Positions 1 to 10,849 of a stretch of DNA of 64,000 nucleotides are shown piece after piece. How positions within the stretch are numbered: position 1 is the stretch's first letter; the number at the start of each line of letters is the position of its first letter. The position numbers and the translations under genes are program-made. Below the pieces are notes generated by a model, which searched no databases, had not been told where the DNA came from, and was given only the letters and a program-made list of their open reading frames with translations. Where the stretch lies: NCBI GenBank assembly GCA_003049485.1, contig PYST01000022.1:62001-126000 (forward strand). The letters are read 5' to 3'. This stretch comes from Ophioceras dolichostomum (lineage: Eukaryota; Ascomycota; Sordariomycetes; Magnaporthales; Ophioceraceae).

Positions 1-536
1 CTATCCTGGAGAAAAGGAGGAAGGGCGAGGAGGGGGAAAAAATCTCACGCGGGTGTAATGTCGGGTACGACTGCCATACCACCCCGTCGAACACCAGAAA
101 GCCCAACGATTGAAGGAACGCCCCGGAGATTCCGCATCGGCCTGGGACAAGGTTCGTTCAGCTTTTCGCCCAGCCACGTTCAATACCACAACCGGGTGGA
201 AAAGGAGGAATATTATTGGCGGGTCTTGGCCGGGGTGGCATTGGCTTTCCCCATTCGGTATCCACGCTGTCTTGCTATTTTTCAGCTTTCCTGCACGAGG
301 ACTAGCACTTTTTTCCCCTTGAGTTCTCGCAATAAAACTGAACAGAGCCCCCGCCTTTCCCCGTACAGGGCAGCTCTGTTTCCTCTTTCGAGGCTTTGTT
401 TCTTGCTTCCCTTGTTTGCTTTGCTTTCGGGCGGTCGCATCGCATGAAACAAAAATCGGTGGTTTCCCGATCGTTTCAGGGGTCGTGACGTTTTGCCTGT
501 CAAAACAAAACAAAACCACCTCCCGAGACTGTCAAG
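1..536. other. upstream region of the 537 gene
   Basis: No supported gene. Open frames here run across the start of the gene at 537 on the opposite strand and have no recognisable protein features. The C/T-rich tracts and the AAACAAAACAAAACCACC stretch just before the ATG look like 5' leader sequence. Confidence 0.5.
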
Positions 537-2071
537 ATGGGCTTCACACCAAGGATACCGGCAGTTTTGGCGGCGGCGCTCGGGCTGCTGCTGGCTCCTA
601 GAGCCGCCGATGCGGCCTTTATTGGCCAACCCTACCACATCCCGCGGGAAACCGCTGCCGTGGGTGCGATGGTTAAACCTCGTGAGCCGGCCGTTATAAC
701 AATGGCCGCGGCCGATCTTCACCCGCTTTTGATGAGGCGACAGGTGTCGTCGACTAGCTCTAGAAGCATCACCTACACGGTCACCATCGCGCCGGATTCG
801 ACGTGCGGGTGGCTCTCGGCCTCGGCCGGCTCGCCAGTGACCTGCACGAACGGCGGCAGGTGTATGTGGGAGACTCAGTACCTCGATGTCATCATTTGCG
901 GCATCACAGAGTTCGAGATCAAGGGCACCTGCTTTGAAAGGGACGTTGCGCTTGATCCTCTCAAGTGCAACGACGTTTGCGAGTCGAACGTCTTCAATCT
1001 GTTGTGGTAAGTTTGGGCCATCATCAATTATCAATCAACCAGCAACCAGTCTGCTGGACAGCACCAGAAAAAAAAAAGAAAAAAAAACTCCTGCGACCTC
1101 TCTCTCCCCCGAGTCTCTGGTGCTTCAGTTGTTGACATCCCAAATTTTTCACCTCCAGTACGGCAACAAGCGCCCCTTTCTGCCGCACATACGCCTACCC
1201 CAACGGTGTGATCGACTACCGCTGCGCGTCCACGACCGTGACCGCCGTCCAGAGCGTCTCGCACACCTACCGCAGCCAGACAGACCGCACGTTCTCGACC
1301 CTGGTCCTAAGCGACGACCCGACAACCACCTCGAGCACCAAACCCCCAACGACCACCTCCCCAGGCCCCACCACATCCACCTCCACCACATTCACCACCC
1401 TCCCGCCCACGCCCGATGCCGGCGGCGGCAGCTCCTCCTCCTCAAACGTCGGCCCAATAGTCGGTGGCGTCATCGGCGGCGTAGCCGTGATCTCCTTCCT
1501 CGTCATCGGCATACTCTTCCTCCTGCGCCGCTCCCGCAACTCCAACGCAGCGCACCTGCCCACCCAACCTGCCGTCGCCGCGGCAGCAATGCCACCCCCC
1601 TCGACCCCCGGCGCCCCCCCCTCCATGTCCTACGCGCCGTCCAATTACACCGCGCAATACCCACCCGGCAGTGGTGCTGGTATATACGCCTCGGGTATGG
1701 CGCCAGGCGGCATGATGGACCCGAACATGGGGGGCTCGCCCACCAGCCAGTACACGTTCGACCCCAACACGGGCGCCAAGCTGGGACCGGACGGCGTGAT
1801 GTACGTCGGCGGCGGGCAGCTGAGGCCCACAAGCCCCGAGCAGAGCCAGTACGACGCCCTGAGCGTCATGTCGGGCTCGACTACGCGTGGCGTCGGAGGG
1901 GGCACTCCGAATATCGATAATAGGGTCAGCACCATGAGCGGCGCGCCGCCGCCGCCGGTGGGGGCGGGCCAGTTCCAGGGGTACACCATCCCGGGGCAGC
2001 AGGGGATGCTGCAGGAGATTGGGGACTCGAACGATCAGCATCGGGGACAGATTCATGAGGCGGGTCCATGA
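537..2071 (+). CDS. Cys-rich single-pass plasma-membrane protein
   Basis: Two exons, 537-1006 and 1159-2071, about 460 aa. The 152-nt intron (GTAAGT...CCAG) joins in phase and restores a Cys codon. The protein opens with a signal peptide (about residues 1-25, LAAALGLLLAPRAADA). It then has a cysteine-containing ectodomain (pattern CTNGGRCMW, TCFERD, NDVCESN), a Ser/Thr/Pro-rich stretch that is probably O-glycosylated, and one transmembrane helix (core VGGVIGGVAVISFLVIGILF) followed by RRSR. The cytoplasmic tail is Gly/Pro/Met-rich and ends in an acidic/polar segment. This layout resembles fungal wall-stress sensors (Mid2/WSC-like), but no WSC cysteine pattern is visible, so the sensor role is inference. 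The second exon keeps one open frame to a TGA at 2069-2071. Start choice: the first ATG gives an immediate signal peptide. Confidence 0.8.
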
Positions 2072-3555
2072 AAGAGATGAAGTGATCAATGATTTGAGCC
2101 GGGTCGACGCGACTGTGGCGGTAGTGAGGGCGGCTGCTGCAGTTGGGAGATTCCTTCCTAGTGTTGTATGGGGTCAGCGGCGGATGGGCTGTGGGTGTCC
2201 CGCTGGTATTTTCTAATGTGCTAATGTTTTGTGTGCCATTTCCTACATGACGGTCTCCTGGTATATACCTCTTTGCTTTTTTCCTCCTTTCTCATCGACT
2301 TCGGAGTGCCTGGCAAGCGTGCTTATTTTTTTCATGCTTTATGTAGCTGGGTACCTAGGTAGTTAGGGTAGTGGGGGCGGAAGGAGAGGAGAGCCGCGCC
2401 CTTGCATGGGGAAGGGGATCGGTCGATGACGTGCCTGTCCAGTCTAGTCTTCGGAGCCCGAAAGATCTGCCCAGACGTCTCTCCCACCGGTTGATGCTAG
2501 ATGAGTGAGGAACACTGTTGTCTCTCCTATATCGATACGAGAAAAAGAATATTTACGGCCGTGTTTCTCCCTCGTGGCTTACAGGCGAAGGAGCCTCGGG
2601 TCGGCCAAGCCCCATCATCGTTCTCTCTGTGTCCGGCTCGAGAGAGAGTCAGCGTTGGAGGCAGACTCACGGTAGTCGTATGTCGGAGGAAAGGTCCTCC
2701 TTATCCCTCTGGGATGGTGATGCTTTCCGTGTCGAGTCGACGTGGTTTTTGATGACTGCAGAGGAGCAACTTGGAGAACCCCCTTTTCACTCGAGTGTCC
2801 CACGACTCCATCAGGAGCCTTACTCCGCAATATTGGGTACGGTTGGGTAGCTCGAAGTCGAATTGAGGACGAAGAATGATCTACATTCTTGACTCCAGAA
2901 TTCCCGTCAATTGCCAGGATTATCACTGCTGATGATCGTCTTGCCTGAGTTCAAGACTGAGTTGGAGTTGGTCCCTGGCGATGTCGGCGGCTCCTTCGCC
3001 GAGCCATGTTTGAGCGAATTGGGCAGGTGGAGACTACGTGAAATTTACCTGATTGGCTGGGTTGCTCGTATTACTCCGAGTTGCACTCCGGGAGCATCAA
3101 CCGAGTGGCCTAAAGAGTAATCTCTGCACCCTTGTTGGGATATTCTCGGACATTTCTAGCCTTATTTGGAGAGCCTCATATCGAAAGATTATCGAAAGGC
3201 CGCTATAGTCTTAGGCATGCCCATGGTGTAAGTTCCGAGATGGAGCAGGAGGCAAGTTTAGCGAGCATCGACGAAGAGAGTCATCAACGACAGTCGAGGA
3301 CGGCATGTAGACCGACCGTGGCGATGTTTACTGAATACCATGCCAGTCGAGTAAAGAGATCGATCAGAAATTTCTATATAAGAGAACAATGGTGCTTCGA
3401 AAAGAGCCGGTTTACTTGTCCTATCCCATCATCATCACTCGACAACATCCTCGGCCTCCTCATGCTCACCCAGAAAAGACCCCACCTCAGACTCCCATCA
3501 GAACTATCAAGTCCTCAAGGGGCCTAAGCCTCATCTCAATACAACAAACGCAAAA
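2072..3555. other. intergenic region, no gene seen
   Basis: About 1.5 kb with only short unsupported open frames. It holds a GTACCTAGGTAG oligomer near 2350, one of the palindromic GGTACCTAGG-type oligomers found throughout the window, and ends in the promoter of the 3556 gene. Confidence 0.5.
3375..3382 (+). promoter_or_regulatory. TATA box of the small secreted protein gene
   Basis: TATATAAG lies about 175 nt before the ATG at 3556. It is followed by a C/T-rich stretch and AACAAACGCAAAA directly before the start, a typical fungal promoter and leader arrangement. Confidence 0.45.
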
Positions 3556-4089
3556 ATGCACTACCCCACCTTTGCCGCCTTCCTCCTCGCGGCCGCCCTG
3601 CCCGCCATGGCCGCCATCATCCCTCTGATCGACGAAGACGGCGTCGCCCTCTCGTCCCCCTTCCTCGCCCCGCGTGATCCGGCACCAGCGCCCGCCCCAG
3701 CGCCCGAGGACACCATTACAGCCTCGCAGCTCGCCCAGCTAGCCGCCCTAGCCGGCATCGACGAGAACCAGCTCGCGGCCCTCGCGGCCCGCCACTTCGA
3801 GCCCTCCACCACCGTGCAGCCCACCAAGACCTCCTTCGCCAGACGTGACTGGGAGGGCGACGACGTCGACGACAACGACGAGGTGATGGAGCCGGATCAG
3901 CTGCAGGCGCGCGGCTTGTGGAACACCGTCAAGAACTGGTTCCACTCCAAGAGCTCCAAAGACAAGCCGTTCAAGCACACCGGGCACCCGCCCCAGGAGT
4001 CGCGCCCGCCGACGAAGAAGGACGATGGCCGTCCGCCGTCGAAGAAGAACCACCATAACCCATTCCCTCGGCCTGGGTTCATTGGCTAG
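3556..4089 (+). CDS. small secreted protein, unknown function
   Basis: A single exon of 177 aa, not recognised as a known family. Residues 1-19 (MHYPTFAAFLLAAALPAMA) form a clear signal peptide. A Pro-Ala repeat (APAPAPAPED, about 44-53) follows, then an Ala/Leu helical stretch rich in QLAALA (58-76). An acidic block (GDDVDDNDEVMEPD) comes next, then a dibasic-flanked region with GLWNTVKNWFHS. The C-terminus is basic and rich in His and Pro (HTGHPPQESRPPTKK...NPFPRPGFIG). It has no cysteines, so it is not a disulphide-rich effector. Possible Kex2-type processing sites occur at RR (about residue 96) and AR before GLW, which would release an amphipathic peptide; this is inference. Codon use is strongly C-biased at third positions, like the neighbouring real genes. 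Confidence 0.75.
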   Translation: MHYPTFAAFLLAAALPAMAAIIPLIDEDGVALSSPFLAPRDPAPAPAPAPEDTITASQLAQLAALAGIDENQLAALAARHFEPSTTVQPTKTSFARRDWEGDDVDDNDEVMEPDQLQARGLWNTVKNWFHSKSSKDKPFKHTGHPPQESRPPTKKDDGRPPSKKNHHNPFPRPGFIG

Positions 4090-4554
4090 ATTATCGATTC
4101 ACCCTGGTGATAGATACTAGTGGTGGGCCTTTTCTTTTGGGGTCTTGTCTGGGCATGGCTGGGAAATACGAATAAGCAAAGCGGTTGGAGTTTGGGTTGG
4201 CTGGACTGCATTTTTGGGGCAGTCCTCTGGCTTGGAAGTTGGGACATTGTGTCCTTGTCCACGAACTTTGAGTTTTTATTTTATAGGGCTCATGGGTCGG
4301 AATGGGCTGCTGGTGTTTCGCACGGTATTTCTTCGCAATAAAAACACGATCTCGGCATACAACCGCAACTGGCCTGTACTCTCTTCTTCCACAACATGAA
4401 CGGGTTGGCTCTCACGTACTGACAGTGTTTACAACGAGCGATTTTGGTGGGCTAGGGCCCTAGACATCTAGGAAATGCTATCCTAATACGAAATGGCAGC
4501 CCGCCCAAGTCGGATCTCTAGATTCGCACCAATCCAGAGGCTACTGCCATCCCT
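4090..4554. other. intergenic region, no gene seen
   Basis: Downstream region of the secreted-protein gene. It contains T-rich and A-rich patches that may serve 3'-end formation (TATTTTATAGGG near 4275, AATAAAAACA near 4336). No coding features were recognised. Confidence 0.4.
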
Positions 4555-5529
4555 TCACCGCCTCGATCCAGTGAGGCCGAGTTCGCGCTCGAGTTGGGTC
4601 ATCCTTTTAGTGCCCATTTTTAGGATGTTGTCTTCCAGCCGGTGTAGGTCGACGCAGGCCGTCGCGAAGAGGATCAGAGCTTGAACGGCGGGGTCCACGA
4701 CAAGGGCGATGGCATCCAGGTCCTCCTCGTGCACACTTAGGACAGCCCAGGCGACGGCGCTATTGGTCTGACCCAGCCCGACAACACTGCCTTGCAGAAG
4801 CTGACGAGTTCTGACTCCTCAGAGATCCCCCAGTGGTTATTTCTTCTATAAGTGACCTCGACGAGGTTCTGTGATCATATTGCATAAGATGATGCGTCAG
4901 CCTGCCAACTGGCTGCGGATGGATAGAAGGGTGGAAGGGGTTTGGAAATTATACGAACAGCAAGGTGCGAGTGAACTGGTGGACGTAAAAGAATTACTAC
5001 CTACCTCCAAGGCACTACCTAGTAGGTACCAGATGATTTTCCACCTCATGAAATGGAGCGAAATCTTGCGAGTCGGAAGGCCGGGACAGTGGCGCAGAGA
5101 GTGGACCAGATCTTCGAGGTGTTGAAGGGACGAGAGCATCTGGAAGAATGGAGCTTGGTGCCCGTAGACACCACGGGCTCGGAGGGATGAGTGCTGAAGC
5201 CAAACGCAGCAGCGTACTCGGCGAAGGAGCCCCGGTCGTGCACCGCTGGAAATTGGAAATCTCCGAGCTCAGATGCGATGTAGTCCACGAGTCCGTTCCA
5301 AGAACGGACGTGGTCGGACATCCTGCAGGTCATCAACGGTCATTTCTTAGTAGTAGGATACGTAAAAGGGAGGGTGAGCTCTAGTGTCTTATTGAAATTA
5401 TACCTACGTTAGACCAGGGTTCCAGGTGGCCGGCTCGTTCAACCGGAGCGCCCACACAGGCGGTATCTCGACCGCCTCGACTCCAGCGGGTGGTTTAGGG
5501 CGAGGACCAGGGGGATCGTGGCAGTACAT
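4555..5529 (-). pseudogene. frameshifted copy of the orphan gene at 49221
   Basis: Three exon-like blocks match the gene at 49221-50362 in order. Block 1 is 5529-5408 (MYCHDPPGPR..., with ALRLNEPATW against the other copy's AMRVNRPDVDW). Block 2 is 5322 to about 5004 (MSDHVRSWNGLVDYIASELG against MADHVRTWNAFVDHMSTMLG). Block 3 is about 4838-4555 (EEDLDAIA...ATACVDLHRLEDNIL against TEDLPAIL...ATLCVDLMALGDNIL). Introns sit at the same places: GTAGGT at 5407 with acceptor CTGCAG at 5323, phase 2 as in the other copy, and GTAGGTAGT right after ...SALE. Within block 2, between about 5240 and 5190, homology jumps to another frame (resuming PFFQMLSSLQHLEDLVHSL), and no usable intron spans the jump. 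A 1-nt shift therefore breaks the frame, unless it is a sequencing error. The frame closes at TGA 4557-4555, so the Pro/Gly-rich tail of the other copy is missing. Confidence 0.6.
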
Positions 5530-7053
5530 TGAAAGACTTGGGTCGACGGGTTAGATAGGTACCGACTTAAAGCGACACTAGAAATCAGACAAGACTTTTT
5601 TGTCCGTTTCTTCGACTAAGTTCGATTATGAGCAGCGACATGGAATGGGGGCGGCACCTACACACCTTGGGACGACCACCGGGACCTTTTGTGGCAATGC
5701 TCGCAAGAGCACAGGCCGGCCAGAGGAACCGCCCCTTCATCGTGAGACAGAGCAGAGAAGCACTTTGCAGCAGATAAATGGAACGCAGAATGAAGGATGT
5801 CGGCTCCCTCCCGGGCCGGAAGCAAACGTACGCGCCGGACCGCACAAAATCGACCTCACGCGAGTACTGACCGGATGTAGGTAGCACAAAAGTGGGAGGG
5901 GTAGGACGAAAAGTGGTATCACAGCTGTGTGCACGTTACCCCTACGTGAAAGGGGTCAATTTTCCTGTTACACCGATGGCCGCGACGGCACCCACTCCGG
6001 AATCCCGAGCTTTCCGTCGCGGCTACACCAGGGCGAGAAGAAGGCCCGTCCATCCAACCATTGCCTTGATCCTGATCCATCCAGGTCACGTACATCCGTT
6101 GTTTCCAATGGAGGCCGCCGAGAGGGCCGATCTAGGGAAGTGGATGGCGCGGGAGTGGACGCGGGAGTGATATGGCCACAGGGCCCTGGGTCTGGAGTGC
6201 TACGGCATACAGCCCATTTGGCCAAATAAATAATTCTGGCCCTGGCTTCGGAGGGCAGATATCGGGAATTATTCGTGGGGATCGACTTGAATGTCGTAGA
6301 GGATTTGCTTCATCGACTCGCCTCATTCTATTTCTTCTACCACTTGGATGTGAAGTATCAATACGGCGCTTCCCAGTCTCGCACGTTCTACATATTAGTA
6401 TCTTATTAGTATACCCGCAGAAGAGTGACCCTGACATAACCGCGAAGCTCGTTATAGCGCAGACGAGTGAACCGTTGGGATAACAGCTCATCTATTCTCG
6501 GTGATAAGCAGGCACTTATCTTACCTAGAGTACTGACTTTGGATGAAGATATTGGGGACTTTGTTGGAAGGCCAGAGTTCCAATTGGAAAAGACACGCGT
6601 GTGGTAAACCAATCTGTTGATTCTGATGATGTACAAGGAAGAGAAAAAGCTAGTCTACGCGTGGGCCGGAGGGAGTGCTTTTGTAGGCGACTCCTGAGGG
6701 TCCACGTGACCTGAGGTCTGTTGGAGGTGGATGCCTTGATGACTGAGGCAACTAGTTCCTCATGGGTGCAGAAAGGTGCACCCAGTGGTTCAACAGACTT
6801 CATGGTTATTTTAGAAGAAACTTTTATTGGTGAGACTGAGACTAGAAGTAACAGTGAGGAAATCGTAGCAAATCGTAACCTGTATCTCAAAAGTTTGAGA
6901 AGACAGGCAATGGAAGAAAAACGCTCATGTGTCGCTGCGCTAGAATAGACAAGAGGAGAAGATACGTGGTAAAGAGAAACACTTTAGAGATTAAAAAAAA
7001 GAGAATAGAAGAGGAAAAGAAGGGAAATAGAGAGAGGAAAAATTTGAAAGCAA
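5530..7053. other. intergenic region, no gene seen
   Basis: About 1.5 kb without recognisable genes. Base composition becomes A-rich towards 6960-7050 (many GAGAAAAGA runs), which is the 3' flank of the zinc-finger gene. Short open frames on both strands lack domains or consistent codon bias. Confidence 0.45.
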
Positions 7054-8000
7054 TCAAGCGTTATGTCGCCTTACACCACCATTGCCGTGAAATTTCTTGA
7101 CATGTCTGCCCAAGTTGTCGTCCCTCGTAAACTCCTTCTCGCAGTAAGAGCAAACGAAGACTCGCCTCCTCTGGTCGTGGTGGGCGTCCATGTGGCGGTC
7201 GAGGTCTTTCTTGCTGGCAAAGCTCCCGTCGCATTGCGGACATGGGAAGCGGTTGTTGAGCTTGTTGTTGTGTCTGGCCTCATGCTTTCTGTTTATGTGG
7301 TTGTGGCGGGAGGTGCAGTTTTATTAGCGAGCTGCTTGTTGGACGAACAACTGAATCCCTCTCTCCATCCGAAGCAGGATGATGGTGTCAACGCCACCCC
7401 AGAAACTACTAGTAATCGAACTTACTTGAGATTTGCGAGGGACGTGTACCCCTTTGGGTTGTTGCATGTGCTGCAGATGATGCAGATATAGGGCCGTCGG
7501 GGATCAGACGCCGATGGAGAAGACCCGGAGGCCGTGGTGGCGGCGGGTGTGCTCTCGCCGTATGAGCTTGGTGCGGTATGTCCCATGTTGGCGTAGTGAT
7601 CGCTCTCTCCTGAGGCCGGGTCCGTGGATTGGTCGGACCCCGATGTTATAGACGCTGGTGAAGTGCCAGTGAGGCTCGGAGTGTCGTAGTACTGCTGTTG
7701 ATCAGGGGAGGGGTTTTGAGGAATAGTGAAGAAGTCCACCCACTCCTCTTGATCGGCCCGCTTAGCGTCCTCCATTGGCGACCAGTTGATGGGCTGGCTC
7801 ATTGGGCCATCGAAGTGTGTGAGGCTAGGTGTGTATTTGTAGGTTGGTATGAATGGCGGCTCGGCCCGGGAACCTTCTGGGCTAAGGGTCAGCCTTGCTG
7901 GACTGATCCCTGTGGAAGGGTCCCAGTACGTGTTGGTGGGGAAGATGTCTTCTTGGTTGAATGACATGGTCATGGCTGGGTTTTGGCGGCGCGTTTTCAT
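7054..8000 (-). CDS. C2H2 zinc-finger protein, probable transcription factor
   Basis: Two exons, 8000-7426 and 7288-7054, 269 aa. The 137-nt intron (GTAAGT...ACAG) joins in phase inside the first finger, giving ...SLANLK-KHEARH. The N-terminal ~160 residues are Pro/Ser/Thr/Asp-rich and lack structure, as in activation regions. Finger 1 begins YICIICSTC and ends KHEARH, with a longer Cys-His spacing (14 residues) than standard. Finger 2 is CPQCDGSFASKKDLDRHMDAHH and finger 3 is CSYCEKEFTRDDNLGRHVKKFH, both standard C-x2-C-x12-H-x3/4-H. The protein stops 8 residues after finger 3. It is presumably a nuclear DNA-binding regulator with unknown target. An alternative start at Met9 or Met11 (MTMSFNQED) is possible. 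Confidence 0.8.
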
Positions 8001-8826
8001 GTGGGGTTTTCTTGTTGATAGATTTGTGGAGTGTTATTCTGCTTTGCTTTGCTGGCTTGGAGGAGTTGGTCGTGGCGGATTCGATAACGCCGGCCTTGGC
8101 GTTATGGATGGATCCTTTTATAGACTTGCCCAGGTCTGTTGATGTTTCACCTTTGCTCCTCATGGTTCTATAGCGATGATGTTAGTCGAGACCGAGAGAA
8201 GACGGACCAAGGGCTGGTTTACTACGAGCTTACCAAGGTGGAAGGGTGAGAACACCGGAAGGAGAGGAGAGAAAGCCAGGCAAAGTCGGCAAGGTTTAGA
8301 CCTAGCGCCGGACACCGATAGTGAAGGTGATGGACAGGGAGAGTGAACGAGGTCATCGTGTTCACTTTTGCAGGGGCAAGACCGAAGAAAATGCTGGATC
8401 TCGGTCGTCTGAGAGGATGATTCGCGGCGAAGTCCCGGGCTGCCCCAGCCTGTCCAGGCGTGATGATCGAGACACCCAGTTTGCCATGAGTTCTAAGAGG
8501 AATTAGCTGTTGCCAACTTCGTCAAATTGAAATGGCTTTATGATATAATCAAAGCAAACGAAGGCAGAAAATGGTAGCATACCTGGCCCGGCCGGTGGCC
8601 AAATCCACAGTGGCCTGGGCACACTCGATCGAGAGGGGAGTGGTGTTGGCTCTCCCCCACCCTTGCTTTTGGCCCTCAGCGCGCGTTTCGTGCATCCATT
8701 TCGTTTCTTCTTGTACTGGATGGTGGCGTGCTGGAGGAAGAAAACGAAAAGAGTCCAAAAAAGATCCAATGGGTGAGGAGTGCTGGAGGCAATGAAAGTG
8801 AAAAGGGAGAATGAGGAAAATAGATG

Positions 8827-8863
<37 letters not shown>

Positions 8864-10849
8864 GGGGTAGTGTGCGCGCGCGCTCGCGTGTGTGTGCGTG
8901 TGGAAGTGAAACGAAGAAAGATAACTAATACTCCAAAGGCCCCTTCACGTATTTCGGCNTGAGTTTGCGCGAGCAAAGGTGTGTTGTGTGTTTGAAGGTT
9001 AGTACTCAAGGGTCCCATGGTTGAACAATGATTCAGGGGTCATATTGTAAGATAGGAGGAAAAAACAAAGAAAAAAAGAGAGGAAGGACAGAAAATGCAA
9101 GATGGGGACCTGAGATATCCAGACGGAAACGAGGTAGATGTAGGTAGTCGGAGGTGTGTAGTCGGAGGACACGGATCTGGTTGGTTCGCGTCATCGGCGA
9201 GGAGGAGCGGGGTGACAAAAAAGAGGGGCCTGGATATGGGCGGGACAAGCCGGCGATCTCCAGGCCCCTCTAGTTTGTTCACAAGTCGAGACCAATCACC
9301 AATGTACAGTTTGTTCGAGAAGCAGGAACCCGGCGAGTCAGGGCCGCGTGTCAGTCCCAATCGCCGGTATTCCCAGGTCCAGGTCCAGGGGCAGAGGAGA
9401 AAGTGGAGAGAGGGAGGAGTGTCGAGAGAAGTTTGTGTGGCGGGTTGGTGAAAGAAAGGTAAGAACGGAGCTGATGCCTGCGACAATGCGGGGAAAGCGT
9501 GGATTTTATGTAAGAGCTTTCGACTGACAGAACAAACTGAGGCAGCCTTCCAGCGGTGTTAAGGGCTACAAGGCCGCAACTTGATGCCCGTCTGCCTCGC
9601 CACCGGACCTGCACGGCACCCTGGTTGTACCGCACCAGTGACCCCGTAACCGGGAAGGCTGATTGGGCCCTGTGTTGGCTGGGTTGACGCGGGAGGCTCG
9701 TTCGGGTGCAATGTGCAATGACATGATCGCTCCCCTATGCTCCGCCACCTCGTCCCTGACATCCATTTGATCACATCCGTCAATTGCTTCTACCTACTCG
9801 TAAATCTCCATTTTCTCACGCGATGGCTTCTTATACTTAATGACTTCTCCAGTCGATGGCCTCAGGACAGAGACAAAGAAGTGCAGGCCCACCAGGATTG
9901 TCAATCGAGCACTCATCAACAATTGAAGCTAATACCGACAGTCAATTGAGCCTCATGAGACGTCCGGGTGTCTCCAATTGACTCATCGCTCAACAGATAC
10001 CCGTTGTTCCCCAGACTCGCGGTTTCGCAGTTGCGCGACTGCTGGCTCGGCACCATCGGATTCGAATATCTTCCATCCCCAATTGCACAGCTCCAACTGG
10101 GCAGACTCTGTACCAGTCCAGAAAACTGCAGACCAATCATGGCACATATTTTCCCTCGGTCAGTTGACGAAAATGGAAACCCCACACACGGGCCTCCCTG
10201 ACATGCCAAACAGGCAGTGCCAGAACCCCTCAAAAGTTCTAACCGCTTCACGCAATTGGGGACCAAGGAAACCACAGAGAGAACGCCCTTGTGCATCACC
10301 GCTGATCTCTCCCATCCCGCCTGCCCTTGAGTTCCGTGGGGGTGACTCCGATCACAGCACGGATTTTCTGTCGCACCGCGAACGCGCAACGGCCCCTGCC
10401 ACAACCGTGGCTTATCGCTGCGGCTTGTGAGGCCTGAGGCCTGGATTCTGAGGCCCGAGGCTTGACCCGGGTGGCTGGCGCAATCAGCATTAATTAATGA
10501 CTGGATCCTACTACCCCTAGCTCGATCGATTCTAGCTAGCACCATCAAAGAGCAACTTTCGGACAGGCTCGATAATATTTCCAATGACACCCTCGCCGTT
10601 GGTTGCTAACTTCAACAGAAATGCACGATGTACTTCGTCGTCATTCGGGGCTTCGGACGGCGCTTTCTAGGCCCACTGAGGCGCCAAATCATAGTGTTGG
10701 ATCCAGCCCAACAGGGAGCAAAAAGACAAGAAACCACAACGCCCTATGCTGCATAGGTATTTACAGACCGTCTCTTAAACATGCCAGAATCTTTTCGTAT
10801 CTCCATAACGTTTCCTTTCATACCGCATGGCCCAGACCTTTCCTTTCGC
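8001..10849. other. gene-poor region
   Basis: About 2.8 kb without a supported gene. It holds a 31-nt poly-G run (8832-8862), a CG/TG-rich simple repeat (8871-8903) and one unresolved base (8959). A cluster of AGGCCTGAGGCCTGGATTCTGAGGCCCGAGGC repeats lies at about 10428-10463. The longest open frame (minus, 9916-10590) has no domain and includes this repeat, so it was not called. Confidence 0.45.
8832..8903. repeat. poly-G run plus CG/TG microsatellite
   Basis: Thirty-one consecutive G (8832-8862) are followed by a G-rich link and an alternating CG/TG tract to about 8903. The run length is probably unreliable because of homopolymer errors. Confidence 0.9.

Noticed and set aside
282..1034. 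Minus-strand 250-codon open frame over the first gene
   Set aside because: It is the antisense shadow of a spliced gene with a signal peptide; no domain.
9916..10590. Minus-strand 224-codon open frame
   Set aside because: Low-complexity, includes the AGGCCTGAGGCC repeat, no domain, no splice partners, codon bias unlike real genes here.
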